From the NCBI GenBank assembly GCA_946490195.1, contig CAMLWN010000008.1:1-38163 (forward strand): DNA of 38,163 nt, in the 5' to 3' direction. Under the pieces are notes generated by a model. That model worked only from the letters and a program-made list of their open reading frames with translations. It did not search any database and was not told the origin of the DNA. This stretch comes from an uncultured Mycoplasmatota bacterium (lineage in GTDB: Bacteria; Bacillota_I; Bacilli_A; RF39; UBA660). A program made the translations under genes and the position numbers. Below are positions 16,266 to 23,558 of the stretch, one piece after another (the stretch's first letter is position 1; every line of letters begins with the position of its first letter).

Positions 16266-16745
16266 CTAGAATGGTAGATCATCATCAGAGAGTGCAATCT
16301 CTTCACCAAAGTCTTTAAAAGGATCTTCACTGACATCAGTTGTTGGTATACTTTGACTTTCTTCATAACTAGGCATTGGTTGAGCAAAACTTGCAGCATC
16401 ATAGTTGGAAGAATCACCAGCTGACGCGTTTCTAGAACCTAAGAACGTAACATTATCTGCAACAATATCTGTCGTATAATGCTTTTGACCATCGGCTCCA
16501 TCGTAACTTCCAGTTTGAATTCTACCTTCAACAGCCACTTGTGAACCTTTCGTACAATATTTAGCAATATTTTCTGCTTGTCTACGCCATGCGACACATC
16601 CAATAAAATCAGTTTGTGGTTGGCCTCCTTGAGGATTAAAAGGACGAGAAACAGCAACTGTAAAACGTGTTACAGCAATACCACTTCCTGTAGTACGCAT
16701 TTCAGGATCTCTAGCTAATCTACCGATTAAAATAACTTTATTCAT
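16266..16745 (-). CDS. ssb: Single-stranded DNA-binding protein
   Basis: Binds and protects ssDNA in replication and repair and recruits partners through its tail. The 159-aa protein has the OB fold (MNKVILIGRLARDPEMR to NVTFLG, about 1-108) and then a flexible acidic linker. It ends in DDDLPF, the partner-binding tip. It lies between rpsF (gap of three bases) and rpsR, the standard order in Firmicutes, and shares their leader and promoter. Confidence 0.97.
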   Translation of the reverse strand: MNKVILIGRLARDPEMRTTGSGIAVTRFTVAVSRPFNPQGGQPQTDFIGCVAWRRQAENIAKYCTKGSQVAVEGRIQTGSYDGADGQKHYTTDIVADNVTFLGSRNASAGDSSNYDAASFAQPMPSYEESQSIPTTDVSEDPFKDFGEEIALSDDDLPF

Positions 16746-16748
16746 TTT

Positions 16749-17039
16749 TTACTCCTCTTCTTGACGAATGATTAAATGTCTTAAAACATTTTCATCTAGA
16801 CGAATTTTACGATCAAATTCTTGAATCGTATCTTTGTTAGCTTCAACTTGCATTACAAAATAATATCCGTTTAATTCTTTTTTAATAGGATATGCAAGCT
16901 TCTTCTCACCTAGTTCTTTGTATTCAACTACTTTTCCTTTTAAGTCACTAATTAAAGACTTAAAACTTTCAGCACATTTTTTAATATCTGCACTTTCCAT
17001 AGTAGCTTTTACAATAAACATGATTTCGTATTTGTTCAT
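16749..17039 (-). CDS. rpsF: 30S ribosomal protein S6
   Basis: S6 pairs with S18 on the 30S platform. The 96-aa protein starts MNKYEIMFIVKATM and has the ferredoxin-like fold pattern, with KVVEYKELGEKKLAYPIKKE and LRHLIIRQEEE at the end. GGAGGTG precedes ATG 17039. It is first in the operon, behind a leader of about 70 bases with two hairpins that may serve S6:S18 feedback control. Confidence 0.97.
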   Translation of the reverse strand: MNKYEIMFIVKATMESADIKKCAESFKSLISDLKGKVVEYKELGEKKLAYPIKKELNGYYFVMQVEANKDTIQEFDRKIRLDENVLRHLIIRQEEE

Positions 17040-17065
17040 TTTCTACACCTCCTTATGGTCTAATG

Positions 17066-17106
17066 GCTTTTTGATTACACAAAAAGCAAGGAGTAATTGC
17101 TTACTC
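17066..17106 (-). promoter_or_regulatory. rpsF leader hairpins (possible S6:S18 autoregulatory RNA)
   Basis: The leader RNA (minus strand) begins near 17108 and forms GAGTAA-GCAA-TTACTC (17106-17091), a stem with a GNRA tetraloop. GCTTTTTG-six bases-CAAAAAGC (17087-17066) follows just upstream of the ribosome site. S6:S18-binding leaders are known ahead of rpsF in many bacteria. I cannot confirm the conserved CCG bulge of that motif here, so the assignment is tentative. Confidence 0.45.
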
Positions 17107-17113
17107 GAAAGTT

Positions 17114-17142
17114 ATTTTAACATTATTAAAATAAAAAGTAAA
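17114..17142 (-). promoter_or_regulatory. Promoter of rpsF-ssb-rpsR
   Basis: TTTACT (17142-17137), 17-base spacer, TAAAAT (17119-17114) on the minus strand. This places the transcript start just before the leader hairpins. The rest of the 308-bp divergent gap, 17143-17298, is AT-rich; a weak TAGATT/AATCTA dyad near 17250 is the only structure I see there. Confidence 0.55.
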
Positions 17143-17298
17143 CCAATATTTAAAATTTTTTTATCTTTATTTGTCTATAATATTCGCTTTACATACCTTG
17201 TAAATCTAAAAACTTACATTTAACACTTTAAATTCTGAAAAACACATAGATTTCTCTGTCAATCTAAAATACTACTTTTTTTAAAGATAAAAATTTAA

Positions 17299-17327
17299 TA
17301 GACAAAAACATAGCCCCATGATACACT
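17299..17327 (+). promoter_or_regulatory. Promoter of the DUF4358-MBOAT-DHHW operon
   Basis: TAGACA (17299-17304), 17-base spacer, TACACT (17322-17327) with TGa before it as an extended -10. It lies 20 bases before the lipoprotein start codon. Confidence 0.6.
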
Positions 17328-17347
17328 TATGCCCGGAGGTAAAAATA

Positions 17348-17815
17348 ATGACACATTTAAAGAAAATTGGTTTAGGATTAATTATCCTTGGAGCTTTATT
17401 CCTAACAGGATGTACAACTAAAGAACAAAACATTGAAGGTTCTTTAGAAGTTATCATGACAAAATTATATGAAGGAATTAGTGAAGAAGAACTACCAATG
17501 GCTTTATCAAATATTGAAATCACAAGCGAAAATGTAGAAAACTACTTAGGAACAAGTGATATCGAATTTGAAAGTGCTTTAGCATCAGAATCAATGGTTG
17601 GTTCAATCGCTCATTCTATCGTCTTAGTACGTGCTAAAGAAGGTCAAGATATTGAAGCTCTAAAAAAGACAATTGAAGAAAACATCAATCCAAACAAATG
17701 GATTTGTGTTACAGCTGAAAATGTTGTTGTCAAAAATAAAGGAAACTTAATTCTTGTCATCATGGCAAATGAATTAGCTCCAAAAATAGAAGAAAACTTT
17801 GACAAATTATCATAA
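17348..17815 (+). CDS. DUF4358-type lipoprotein
   Basis: A 155-aa secreted lipoprotein. The signal peptide has a basic start (MTHLKK), a hydrophobic core and the lipobox LTGC with lipidated Cys22. The mature part resembles DUF4358 proteins, with SMVGSIAHSIVLVRAKEGQD, NPNKWICVTAEN and GNLILVIMAN. These often occur beside MBOAT acyltransferases in Firmicutes; their function is unknown. ATG 17348 follows GGAGGT at seven bases; the longer ORF start upstream lacks support. A small hairpin terminator separates it from the MBOAT gene only 35 bases on, so read-through or partial termination probably sets relative expression. Confidence 0.75.
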   Translation: MTHLKKIGLGLIILGALFLTGCTTKEQNIEGSLEVIMTKLYEGISEEELPMALSNIEITSENVENYLGTSDIEFESALASESMVGSIAHSIVLVRAKEGQDIEALKKTIEENINPNKWICVTAENVVVKNKGNLILVIMANELAPKIEENFDKLS

Positions 17816-17835
17816 GCCTATTAAGGCTTTTTTTT
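17814..17835 (+). terminator. Terminator/attenuator between the lipoprotein and MBOAT genes
   Basis: AAGCCT, four-base loop, AGGCTT, then a T tract to 17835. The stem is only 6 bp and the next gene starts 15 bases later with no visible promoter, so it probably acts as a partial terminator within an operon. Confidence 0.65.
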
Positions 17836-17849
17836 AAAGGAGGATTTTT

Positions 17850-19241
17850 ATGGTATTTTCAAGTATTTCATTTCTTTATTACTTTTTACCATTATGCATA
17901 TTATGTTATTTTCTAATACCAGCAAAATTTCGAAATAAAGTATTATTAATTTTTAGTTTATTTTTTTATTTTTATGGTGAATCCAAATACATCATTGTAT
18001 TAATTTTTTCTTGTTTCTTAAATTACTACGCAGGAAATCTCATTATAAAATATCCTAAAAAGAAAAAGCTTTTGTTAATAACTAACCTAGTTATCAACTT
18101 TGGTTTATTATTTTATTTCAAATATTTTAATTTCTTTATTACAAACATAAACAATTTATTAAATACAGACTTTCCTTTATTACATATAATCATGCCAATT
18201 GGTATAAGCTTTTTCACTTTCCAAGCGACAAGTTATGTAATAGATATTTATAAAGGAGAAATAAAACCAGCAAAAAATGTTTTTGATTTTGCAACTTATT
18301 TAACTTTATTTCCTCAATTAATAGCAGGTCCAATCGTCCGTTATGAAACCGTAGCAGAAGAAATGGAAAATCGAAAAACCACTATTCCATTAGTTGCTTC
18401 TGGATTAAAAAGATTTATTATTGGACTAGGAAAAAAAGTTCTCATCGCTAATCTTCTAGGTGCGTTCACGACGAGTCTAGATACATTAAGCTCCCCAACT
18501 ATTCTAAGCTTTTGGCTAAAAGCTCTAGCTTATACATTCCAAATTTACTATGACTTTTCCGGATACAGTGATATGGCAATCGGTCTTGGCCTAGTATTTG
18601 GTTTTCATTTTTTAGAAAACTTTAATTATCCTCTAACAGCAAAAAGCATAACAGATTTTTGGAGACGTTGGCATATTTCTTTATCCACATGGTTTAGAGA
18701 TTATCTCTACATTCCTCTTGGCGGAAATCGTTTAGGTAAGAAAAAACAAATTAGAAACATTTTAATCGTGTGGTTAACAACTGGATTATGGCACGGAGCA
18801 AGTTGGAATTTTGTTTTATGGGGACTTTATTTTGCCATTCTTCTACTTTTAGAAAAATTTGTTTGGCAAAAATTTCTTGATAAACATAAAATCTTTGCCC
18901 ATATTTCTACATTTATATTAATTATATTTAGCTTTATAATATTTAGTACAGAATCGATAACAGGTATTGGACTTTTCTTCCAAAATTTATTTAATTTTAC
19001 CTTACCATTCACTAATGTAGAAACAAACTTTTATTTAAGTAATTATTTAATCATTTTAATTCTAGCCTTTATAGGAATGGGTCCATGGATAAAAAATCTA
19101 TACAATAAAATTGCGAATTCCAAAACTGGAAAAAAAGTTTTAATCATTGCCGAACCAATGATTTTAATGATTTTACTTTTCATTATAACAGGATATATCA
19201 TCGACGATTCATACAACCCATTTTTATATTTTAGATTTTAG
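17850..19241 (+). CDS. MBOAT family O-acyltransferase (AlgI/PatA-like)
   Basis: A polytopic membrane enzyme that moves acyl (usually acetyl) groups to the outside for transfer onto cell-surface polysaccharides. The 463-aa protein has about ten to eleven TM helices and the family hallmarks PIGISFFTFQATSYVIDIYKG, then LFPQLIAGPIVRYE, YYDFSGYSDMAIG and WRRWHISLSTWFRDYLYIPLGG. The catalytic histidine lies in GLWHGASWNF. AAGGAGG precedes ATG 17850. The next gene encodes a DHHW protein, the usual extracytoplasmic partner, so the pair probably acetylates a wall polymer or exopolysaccharide. Acceptor unknown. Confidence 0.92.
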   Translation: MVFSSISFLYYFLPLCILCYFLIPAKFRNKVLLIFSLFFYFYGESKYIIVLIFSCFLNYYAGNLIIKYPKKKKLLLITNLVINFGLLFYFKYFNFFITNINNLLNTDFPLLHIIMPIGISFFTFQATSYVIDIYKGEIKPAKNVFDFATYLTLFPQLIAGPIVRYETVAEEMENRKTTIPLVASGLKRFIIGLGKKVLIANLLGAFTTSLDTLSSPTILSFWLKALAYTFQIYYDFSGYSDMAIGLGLVFGFHFLENFNYPLTAKSITDFWRRWHISLSTWFRDYLYIPLGGNRLGKKKQIRNILIVWLTTGLWHGASWNFVLWGLYFAILLLLEKFVWQKFLDKHKIFAHISTFILIIFSFIIFSTESITGIGLFFQNLFNFTLPFTNVETNFYLSNYLIILILAFIGMGPWIKNLYNKIANSKTGKKVLIIAEPMILMILLFIITGYIIDDSYNPFLYFRF

Positions 19242-19253
19242 AAGGAGAAAAAT

Positions 19254-20342
19254 ATGAAAGATAAATTAACCATTATTTGTGTTTTAGGTCCTATGATTTT
19301 ATTTTGTATTTTAGGAATAGTAAAACCTGATGACGAACTTTCTAAAGAAGAAAGAAGAAAATTAGAACAAATTCCAAAATTTTCAGTAGCAAATATCTTA
19401 GACAATAGTTACTTCTCTAAATGGACGGATTATTTAACAGACCAATTTCCATTTCGAACAGAATTTAGAAAATTAAAAGGAACCGTTTCTTTAAATCTAT
19501 TACAGAAAAAAGAAGAAAACAATGTAATTCAAATAGAAGATTCCTTATACGAATTAAACACAAGCATCGATAAAAAATCAGTGAGTCATTTTACTGAACT
19601 TCTTAAAAAGACTCTGGATACATATAACAAATCTTCAAATGTTTACTACAGTATTATTCCAGATAAAATTTATTATGTAGATGACCCTAAAATTCCTAAA
19701 TTAAATTATGAAGAACTTGTCTCACAAATCCAAACAGAATTTCAAGATTATTCCTATATCTCATTGTTTGAAGAAGTAAATATAGAAAGTTATTATCAAA
19801 CAGACATCCACTGGAAACAATCCGAATTACAAAATGTGGTTCAAAAATTAAAAGAAGGAATGAACTTACCTAAAACAAACTATACTTGGATTAAACAAGA
19901 AGTATCTCCATTCTATGGTGCTTTAAAATCACGAATTCCAAACAATATAAAAGAAGAAACAATCACATATTACACAAACGATATTATCGAAGAATGTTCT
20001 GTATACAATTACGAAAAACAAAAAATAGAAAAAGTTTATCAAAAAGAAAATATCAACAATTTAGACGGTTATGATGTTTTCTTAAGTGGAGCAACTCCTT
20101 TACTATTTATCGAAAACGAGAAAGCAACTTCAAATAAAGAACTTGTCATTTTTAGAGATTCATTTGCAAGTTCTCTTATTCCATTATTAATTCCAGAATA
20201 TCAAAAAATCACGGTAATTGATCTTCGATACATCGGAAGTGATTATTTAAAAAATATTAAGGAAATCAACTGGCAAGAAAATGCCGATATTTTACTACTT
20301 TACAGTGTTCCTGTAATTAACAGTAGCTATGCTTTAAAATAA
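19254..20342 (+). CDS. DHHW family extracytoplasmic acyltransferase partner (AlgX/AlgJ-like)
   Basis: A 362-aa SGNH-hydrolase-like protein, anchored by an N-terminal TM helix (about 4-20) with its body outside. Family features are DELSKEERRKLEQIPKFS, the DxxPFRTEFRKLKG segment (DQFPFRTEF), YYQTDIHWKQ (the DHHW motif, here D-I-H-W) and the nucleophile block VIFRDSFASSLIP. Such proteins take acetyl groups from an MBOAT partner and transfer them to polysaccharide. It starts 12 bases after the MBOAT gene, with AGGAG upstream. Loss of the first histidine of DHHW is common in Firmicutes homologues. Confidence 0.87.
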   Translation: MKDKLTIICVLGPMILFCILGIVKPDDELSKEERRKLEQIPKFSVANILDNSYFSKWTDYLTDQFPFRTEFRKLKGTVSLNLLQKKEENNVIQIEDSLYELNTSIDKKSVSHFTELLKKTLDTYNKSSNVYYSIIPDKIYYVDDPKIPKLNYEELVSQIQTEFQDYSYISLFEEVNIESYYQTDIHWKQSELQNVVQKLKEGMNLPKTNYTWIKQEVSPFYGALKSRIPNNIKEETITYYTNDIIEECSVYNYEKQKIEKVYQKENINNLDGYDVFLSGATPLLFIENEKATSNKELVIFRDSFASSLIPLLIPEYQKITVIDLRYIGSDYLKNIKEINWQENADILLLYSVPVINSSYALK

Positions 20343-20344
20343 GC

Positions 20345-20373
20345 TTTTCAAAGCAGAAAAAATTTGATAAAAT
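20345..20373 (+). promoter_or_regulatory. Promoter of the CcdA-thioredoxin gene
   Basis: TTTTCA (20345-20350), 17-base spacer, TAAAAT (20368-20373), with TGa as extended -10. Confidence 0.45.
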
Positions 20374-20396
20374 ACCCAAGGCATTAGGAGGTAACT

Positions 20397-21584
20397 ATGT
20401 TAGAAAGTTTTGGATTTATTACTGTATTTTTAGAAGGACTTATCTCCTTCTTCTCACCATGTATTATCCCAATTATTCCTTTATATATGAGTTATTTAGC
20501 AGGAAGCGCTAAAACAGTAAACAAAGATGGTTCCATAACTTACAAAAGAAAAACGACACTTTTACATACTTTCTTCTTTGTTTTAGGAATTTCTGCATCC
20601 TTTTTTCTACTAGGATTATCATTCACAGCTATTGGAAGATTCTTTCAAAATTCCAAACACATCCTTTTAATCATATGTGGAATTCTAATTATCATTATGG
20701 GATTATTTCAAACAGGAATACTAAAAATCAAATTTCTTCAAAAAGAGAAAAAAATTAACGCAAATATCAATATCAAAAAAATGAATCCTTTATTTGCATT
20801 TATTTTAGGTTTTTTATTTAGCTTTGCTTGGACACCATGTGTAGGACCAGCTCTTTCATCTGTGCTTATGATGGCTGGAAGCGAAGAAAATATGTTAATA
20901 GGTAATCTTTATGTTTTATTATATGCAATAGGTTTTATTATCCCTTTTTTAATACTAGGATTATTTACAAATGAAGCCTTAAATCTTTTAAAAAAACATC
21001 AAAAATCATTAATGGGTTTAGTAAAAATAGGCGGAATACTTTTACTCTTCATTGGAGTTCTTCTCCTTTACAACGGAATAAGTGCTCTCCCCAAAAAATC
21101 ATTAAACAGTTGCACCATAAATGAAAATGGCTTATCAAACTGCGGAACAGAAAATAATATAGATTTAAAAATTGCATCAAACTTTACTTTGAAAGATTTA
21201 AACAATCAAGAACACACTTTAGAAAAATATCAAGGCAAAACAATTTTTTTGAATTTTTGGTCTATGACTTGTAAAATCTGCAAAGAAGAATTGGAAAACA
21301 TTGAAAAACTTTATCAGGAATATCAAAATAAGGATGTAATTATACTAACCATAGTAAGTCCAAAAGAAAGTAAAACAACAAAAGAAGAAATAAAAAAATA
21401 TATAGTAGAAAAAAAATATACTTTTCCCATTTTAATTGATGAAGAAAACACAACTTTTGAAAATTACTATATTACATCTTATCCAAATACTTTTATCATT
21501 AAAAATAAAGAAATCAAAGAAAAAATTCCAGGTGCATTAAACTATGAACAATTAAAAGAAGAAATTGAAAAAAATAAAGAGTGA
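20397..21584 (+). CDS. CcdA-type thiol transporter fused to a thioredoxin-like domain
   Basis: Moves reducing power from cytoplasmic thioredoxin to extracytoplasmic thiols. The 395-aa protein joins two domains. Residues 1-240 form a CcdA/DsbD-beta membrane domain with six TM helices and the two reactive cysteines in FSPCIIP and WTPCVGPA. Residues 262-395 form a TlpA/ResA-like thioredoxin domain with active site SMTCKICKE (Cys292, Cys295) and the cis-proline region SYPNTFII. The fusion resembles DipZ-type proteins. The linker has two extra cysteines (NSCTINENGLSNCG) that could form a disulfide. GGAGGT precedes ATG 20397. It is monocistronic. Confidence 0.9.
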   Translation: MLESFGFITVFLEGLISFFSPCIIPIIPLYMSYLAGSAKTVNKDGSITYKRKTTLLHTFFFVLGISASFFLLGLSFTAIGRFFQNSKHILLIICGILIIIMGLFQTGILKIKFLQKEKKINANINIKKMNPLFAFILGFLFSFAWTPCVGPALSSVLMMAGSEENMLIGNLYVLLYAIGFIIPFLILGLFTNEALNLLKKHQKSLMGLVKIGGILLLFIGVLLLYNGISALPKKSLNSCTINENGLSNCGTENNIDLKIASNFTLKDLNNQEHTLEKYQGKTIFLNFWSMTCKICKEELENIEKLYQEYQNKDVIILTIVSPKESKTTKEEIKKYIVEKKYTFPILIDEENTTFENYYITSYPNTFIIKNKEIKEKIPGALNYEQLKEEIEKNKE

Positions 21585-21604
21585 AGAAAAATCACTCTTT
21601 TAAA
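21576..21604. terminator. Bidirectional terminator between ccdA-thioredoxin and the G5 gene
   Basis: AAAGAGTGA, seven-base loop, TCACTCTTT with a T/A-rich tail on both strands. It overlaps the stop codon of the fusion gene and ends the convergent G5 gene. Confidence 0.8.
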
Positions 21605-21608
21605 ATAC

Positions 21609-22700
21609 TTACCAACTTCCACACGCTAAACCATATTTTTCACAATCTTCCAATGTAAGTTTTTGAGTATCAGTTGCCTTATTCGTAAAAAAATAACGCG
21701 TTTCACCTTGATAAGTTGCTTCTAACAAGGCAGAATTTGGTTTCCAAGTAGCAGAGATATGTTCATTTACTTGATTTGTTAAACATTTCTCTGCTATACA
21801 TGTAATAATCGGATTACTATCAACGCTTATAGCTTTAAAATTCATTTCAGTTTCATCGCACATATTTCCAATAGAATTTAAAGTTTTACATAAAGGTCCA
21901 GCATATTCTACATAGGTAGAAGTATTAATATTATAATCACTTATTCCAACCATAACAACTTCATCAACAGAATTTTTTGTTATTTTTTCAGAAAGCTTTT
22001 CTCTTTTAATTTCACGATGACTATTATCATAAGCCACTTTATATGTAACTTCCTTGCTACCCTCTACTCCAGCTGTAGTTACTTTTCTTTCTCCACGCTT
22101 CATATTTACTTCTTGAACTTCTTTTGTTTGATAAGAAACAGGTTCAATTTCTACCGCAACTTCTTCCTTTGTTTCAACACTAGGTAAAGATTCATCACTA
22201 TCTTCTGTATTTTCACTAGTTTCTTCCTCCGTAATCGGATTATCTTCATGATCCCTAGATATAGTAATCGACACATAACCTAAAACCTCACCATTTAAAA
22301 GCAAAGCTAAATGATGTTCACCATCTTCTAAATCAATAGCATCTAAAACTTGCTTCATCCCAGTAATATACTTAACCCCATTTTCTTCCATCACTTCAAA
22401 AGTTCCCACAAATTTTGGTGTAGAATACACATAAACATCCATTTTACTTCCTACTTCTATACCTAAAGAATTAGCAAAAGAGATTTTATCCAAAGATACA
22501 CTTATAGTATCTAATTTTTTATAAGTATTTAATAACTCTTCTGTATCACTAGCTAAAGAACTTGGTTGCTCTGGATCTGTCAAAACAGGTTCATTAGAAT
22601 CTAGTAAATTTCCATCACTAGAAGAATTATTTCTTCCTATAAAAATCAAAACAAAAGCTATAATCAATATCAGAACAACACAAACAATTATGATAATCAT
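21609..22700 (-). CDS. Membrane-anchored G5 domain protein
   Basis: A 363-aa surface protein with an N-terminal TM helix (about 2-22), a Ser/Asp-rich linker, a region of about 90 residues with a fold I cannot name, an acidic low-complexity stretch (EETSENTEDSDES), one G5 domain (KRGERKVTTAGVEG to VDEVVMVGISDYN, about 75 residues) and a C-terminal domain with five cysteines. G5 domains bind glycans or wall components. It resembles the M23 peptidase in its G5 part but has no catalytic domain. The start is uncertain: ATG 22700 has a ribosome site that directly abuts it, and a better TTG at 22743 is out of frame by one base. Confidence 0.75.
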   Translation of the reverse strand: MIIIIVCVVLILIIAFVLIFIGRNNSSSDGNLLDSNEPVLTDPEQPSSLASDTEELLNTYKKLDTISVSLDKISFANSLGIEVGSKMDVYVYSTPKFVGTFEVMEENGVKYITGMKQVLDAIDLEDGEHHLALLLNGEVLGYVSITISRDHEDNPITEEETSENTEDSDESLPSVETKEEVAVEIEPVSYQTKEVQEVNMKRGERKVTTAGVEGSKEVTYKVAYDNSHREIKREKLSEKITKNSVDEVVMVGISDYNINTSTYVEYAGPLCKTLNSIGNMCDETEMNFKAISVDSNPIITCIAEKCLTNQVNEHISATWKPNSALLEATYQGETRYFFTNKATDTQKLTLEDCEKYGLACGSW

Positions 22701-22765
22701 CCTTTTAGAATTTTTTTCCTTTTCTTGTACATTTTTTATTCAATCACACACTCCAATCATAAAAA

Positions 22766-22774
22766 AGTATATCA
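22766..22774 (-). promoter_or_regulatory. Extended -10 promoter of the G5 gene
   Basis: TGaTATACT on the minus strand, immediately after the T tract of the upstream terminator and followed by GGAG at 22754-22751. Confidence 0.5.
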
Positions 22775-22813
22775 CAAAAAAAGAATTGCTAAAACAAATT
22801 TTAAAGCAATTCT
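22775..22813 (-). terminator. Terminator of the 208-aa unknown gene
   Basis: On the minus strand AGAATTGCT and AGCAATTCT flank a 14-base loop, followed by T7. Confidence 0.88.
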
Positions 22814-22830
22814 AAATTTTCCTAATCTTT

Positions 22831-23457
22831 TTAAACGGATACATTAATTTGATTATATTTGATCGTACAAGCTTCTTCTTTCAAAACAAATAAAGTTGCA
22901 ATCACTCGTGCCATTTGTTCATCATTTTTATAAATTGATTTTAATTTATCTAAATCAAAACAAATGAAAGGATAAAGTAAATATTCCAAAGTATTTGGAT
23001 TGGTAATAACTTCTTCATCACAATCATATAAATAATCCAAATTAATCATATACTCTTGAGAAATCCTTCCACTTTCAACCAATCTTTCATTTTTAGTAAC
23101 AAATTCTTTAGAACAAAAAGAATCAACATGCCCAAAACAAAAATTAAAGCGTTTTAAATTTTCGGAAACTAAATCACTTTTTTCATAAAACCAACACCAT
23201 AGTGTTCCATTATTAACAATTGTCTCTGAAATAGTAGAATGATCTGAAACAGAAAAAATGATCATATTTTCGATTTCTTTTCTAAGTTCTTCATAATTAT
23301 TATCTTCAACCGAAAAATCCAAAAGTTTTCTTTCTAACTTTTCTATCTCAATACCCGTAATCTTTGTAAAAACTGTATTTAAAAAAGTTGGATTTGAGTA
23401 AAAAAGCTTTTGAATTGTATCAAAAGTAATGACTTTTCGTACTTCCTTATTTTCCAT
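22831..23457 (-). CDS. Unknown 208-aa protein, possibly a degenerate Rpn/PD-(D/E)XK-type protein
   Basis: A soluble protein with no signal or TM segment. The N-terminal FDTIQKLFYSNPTFLNTVFTKITGI and the middle NLKRFNFCFGHVD to YMINLDYLY recall the layout of Rpn-type nuclease/transposase-like proteins common in gut Firmicutes. The acidic catalytic residues expected between these blocks (an E-x-K pair) are not evident, so it is either inactive or unrelated. I placed the start at ATG 23457 behind GGGGGTGAT; the longer ORF upstream runs through the promoter. It stands alone between two terminators. Confidence 0.55.
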   Translation of the reverse strand: MENKEVRKVITFDTIQKLFYSNPTFLNTVFTKITGIEIEKLERKLLDFSVEDNNYEELRKEIENMIIFSVSDHSTISETIVNNGTLWCWFYEKSDLVSENLKRFNFCFGHVDSFCSKEFVTKNERLVESGRISQEYMINLDYLYDCDEEVITNPNTLEYLLYPFICFDLDKLKSIYKNDEQMARVIATLFVLKEEACTIKYNQINVSV

Positions 23458-23490
23458 TAAATCACCCCCTGTCCTAAGAAAGTGAAGTTT

Positions 23491-23496
23491 ATTATA
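23491..23496 (-). promoter_or_regulatory. -10 box of the 208-aa unknown gene
   Basis: TATAAT on the minus strand, just beyond the T/C-rich tail of the permease terminator; no good -35 is visible. Confidence 0.4.
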
Positions 23497-23510
23497 AAAG
23501 GAAAAAAGAA

Positions 23511-23555
23511 AAAAACTAGCAATTCGACAAAACATGTCATAATTAGCTAGTTTTT
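23511..23555 (-). terminator. Terminator of the ABC exporter operon
   Basis: AAAAACTAGC and GCTAGTTTTT pair as a 10-bp outer stem. An inner AATT/GACA-containing partial stem extends it. It is followed by a T tract on the minus strand, directly after the permease stop codon. Confidence 0.8.
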
Positions 23556-23558
23556 AAA

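Noticed and set aside
17111-17135. TTTTAACATTATTAAAAT near the rpsF promoter resembles the NrtR-like dyad
   Set aside because: Only partial agreement, wrong spacing, and it is the -10 region of an unrelated operon in AT-rich DNA.
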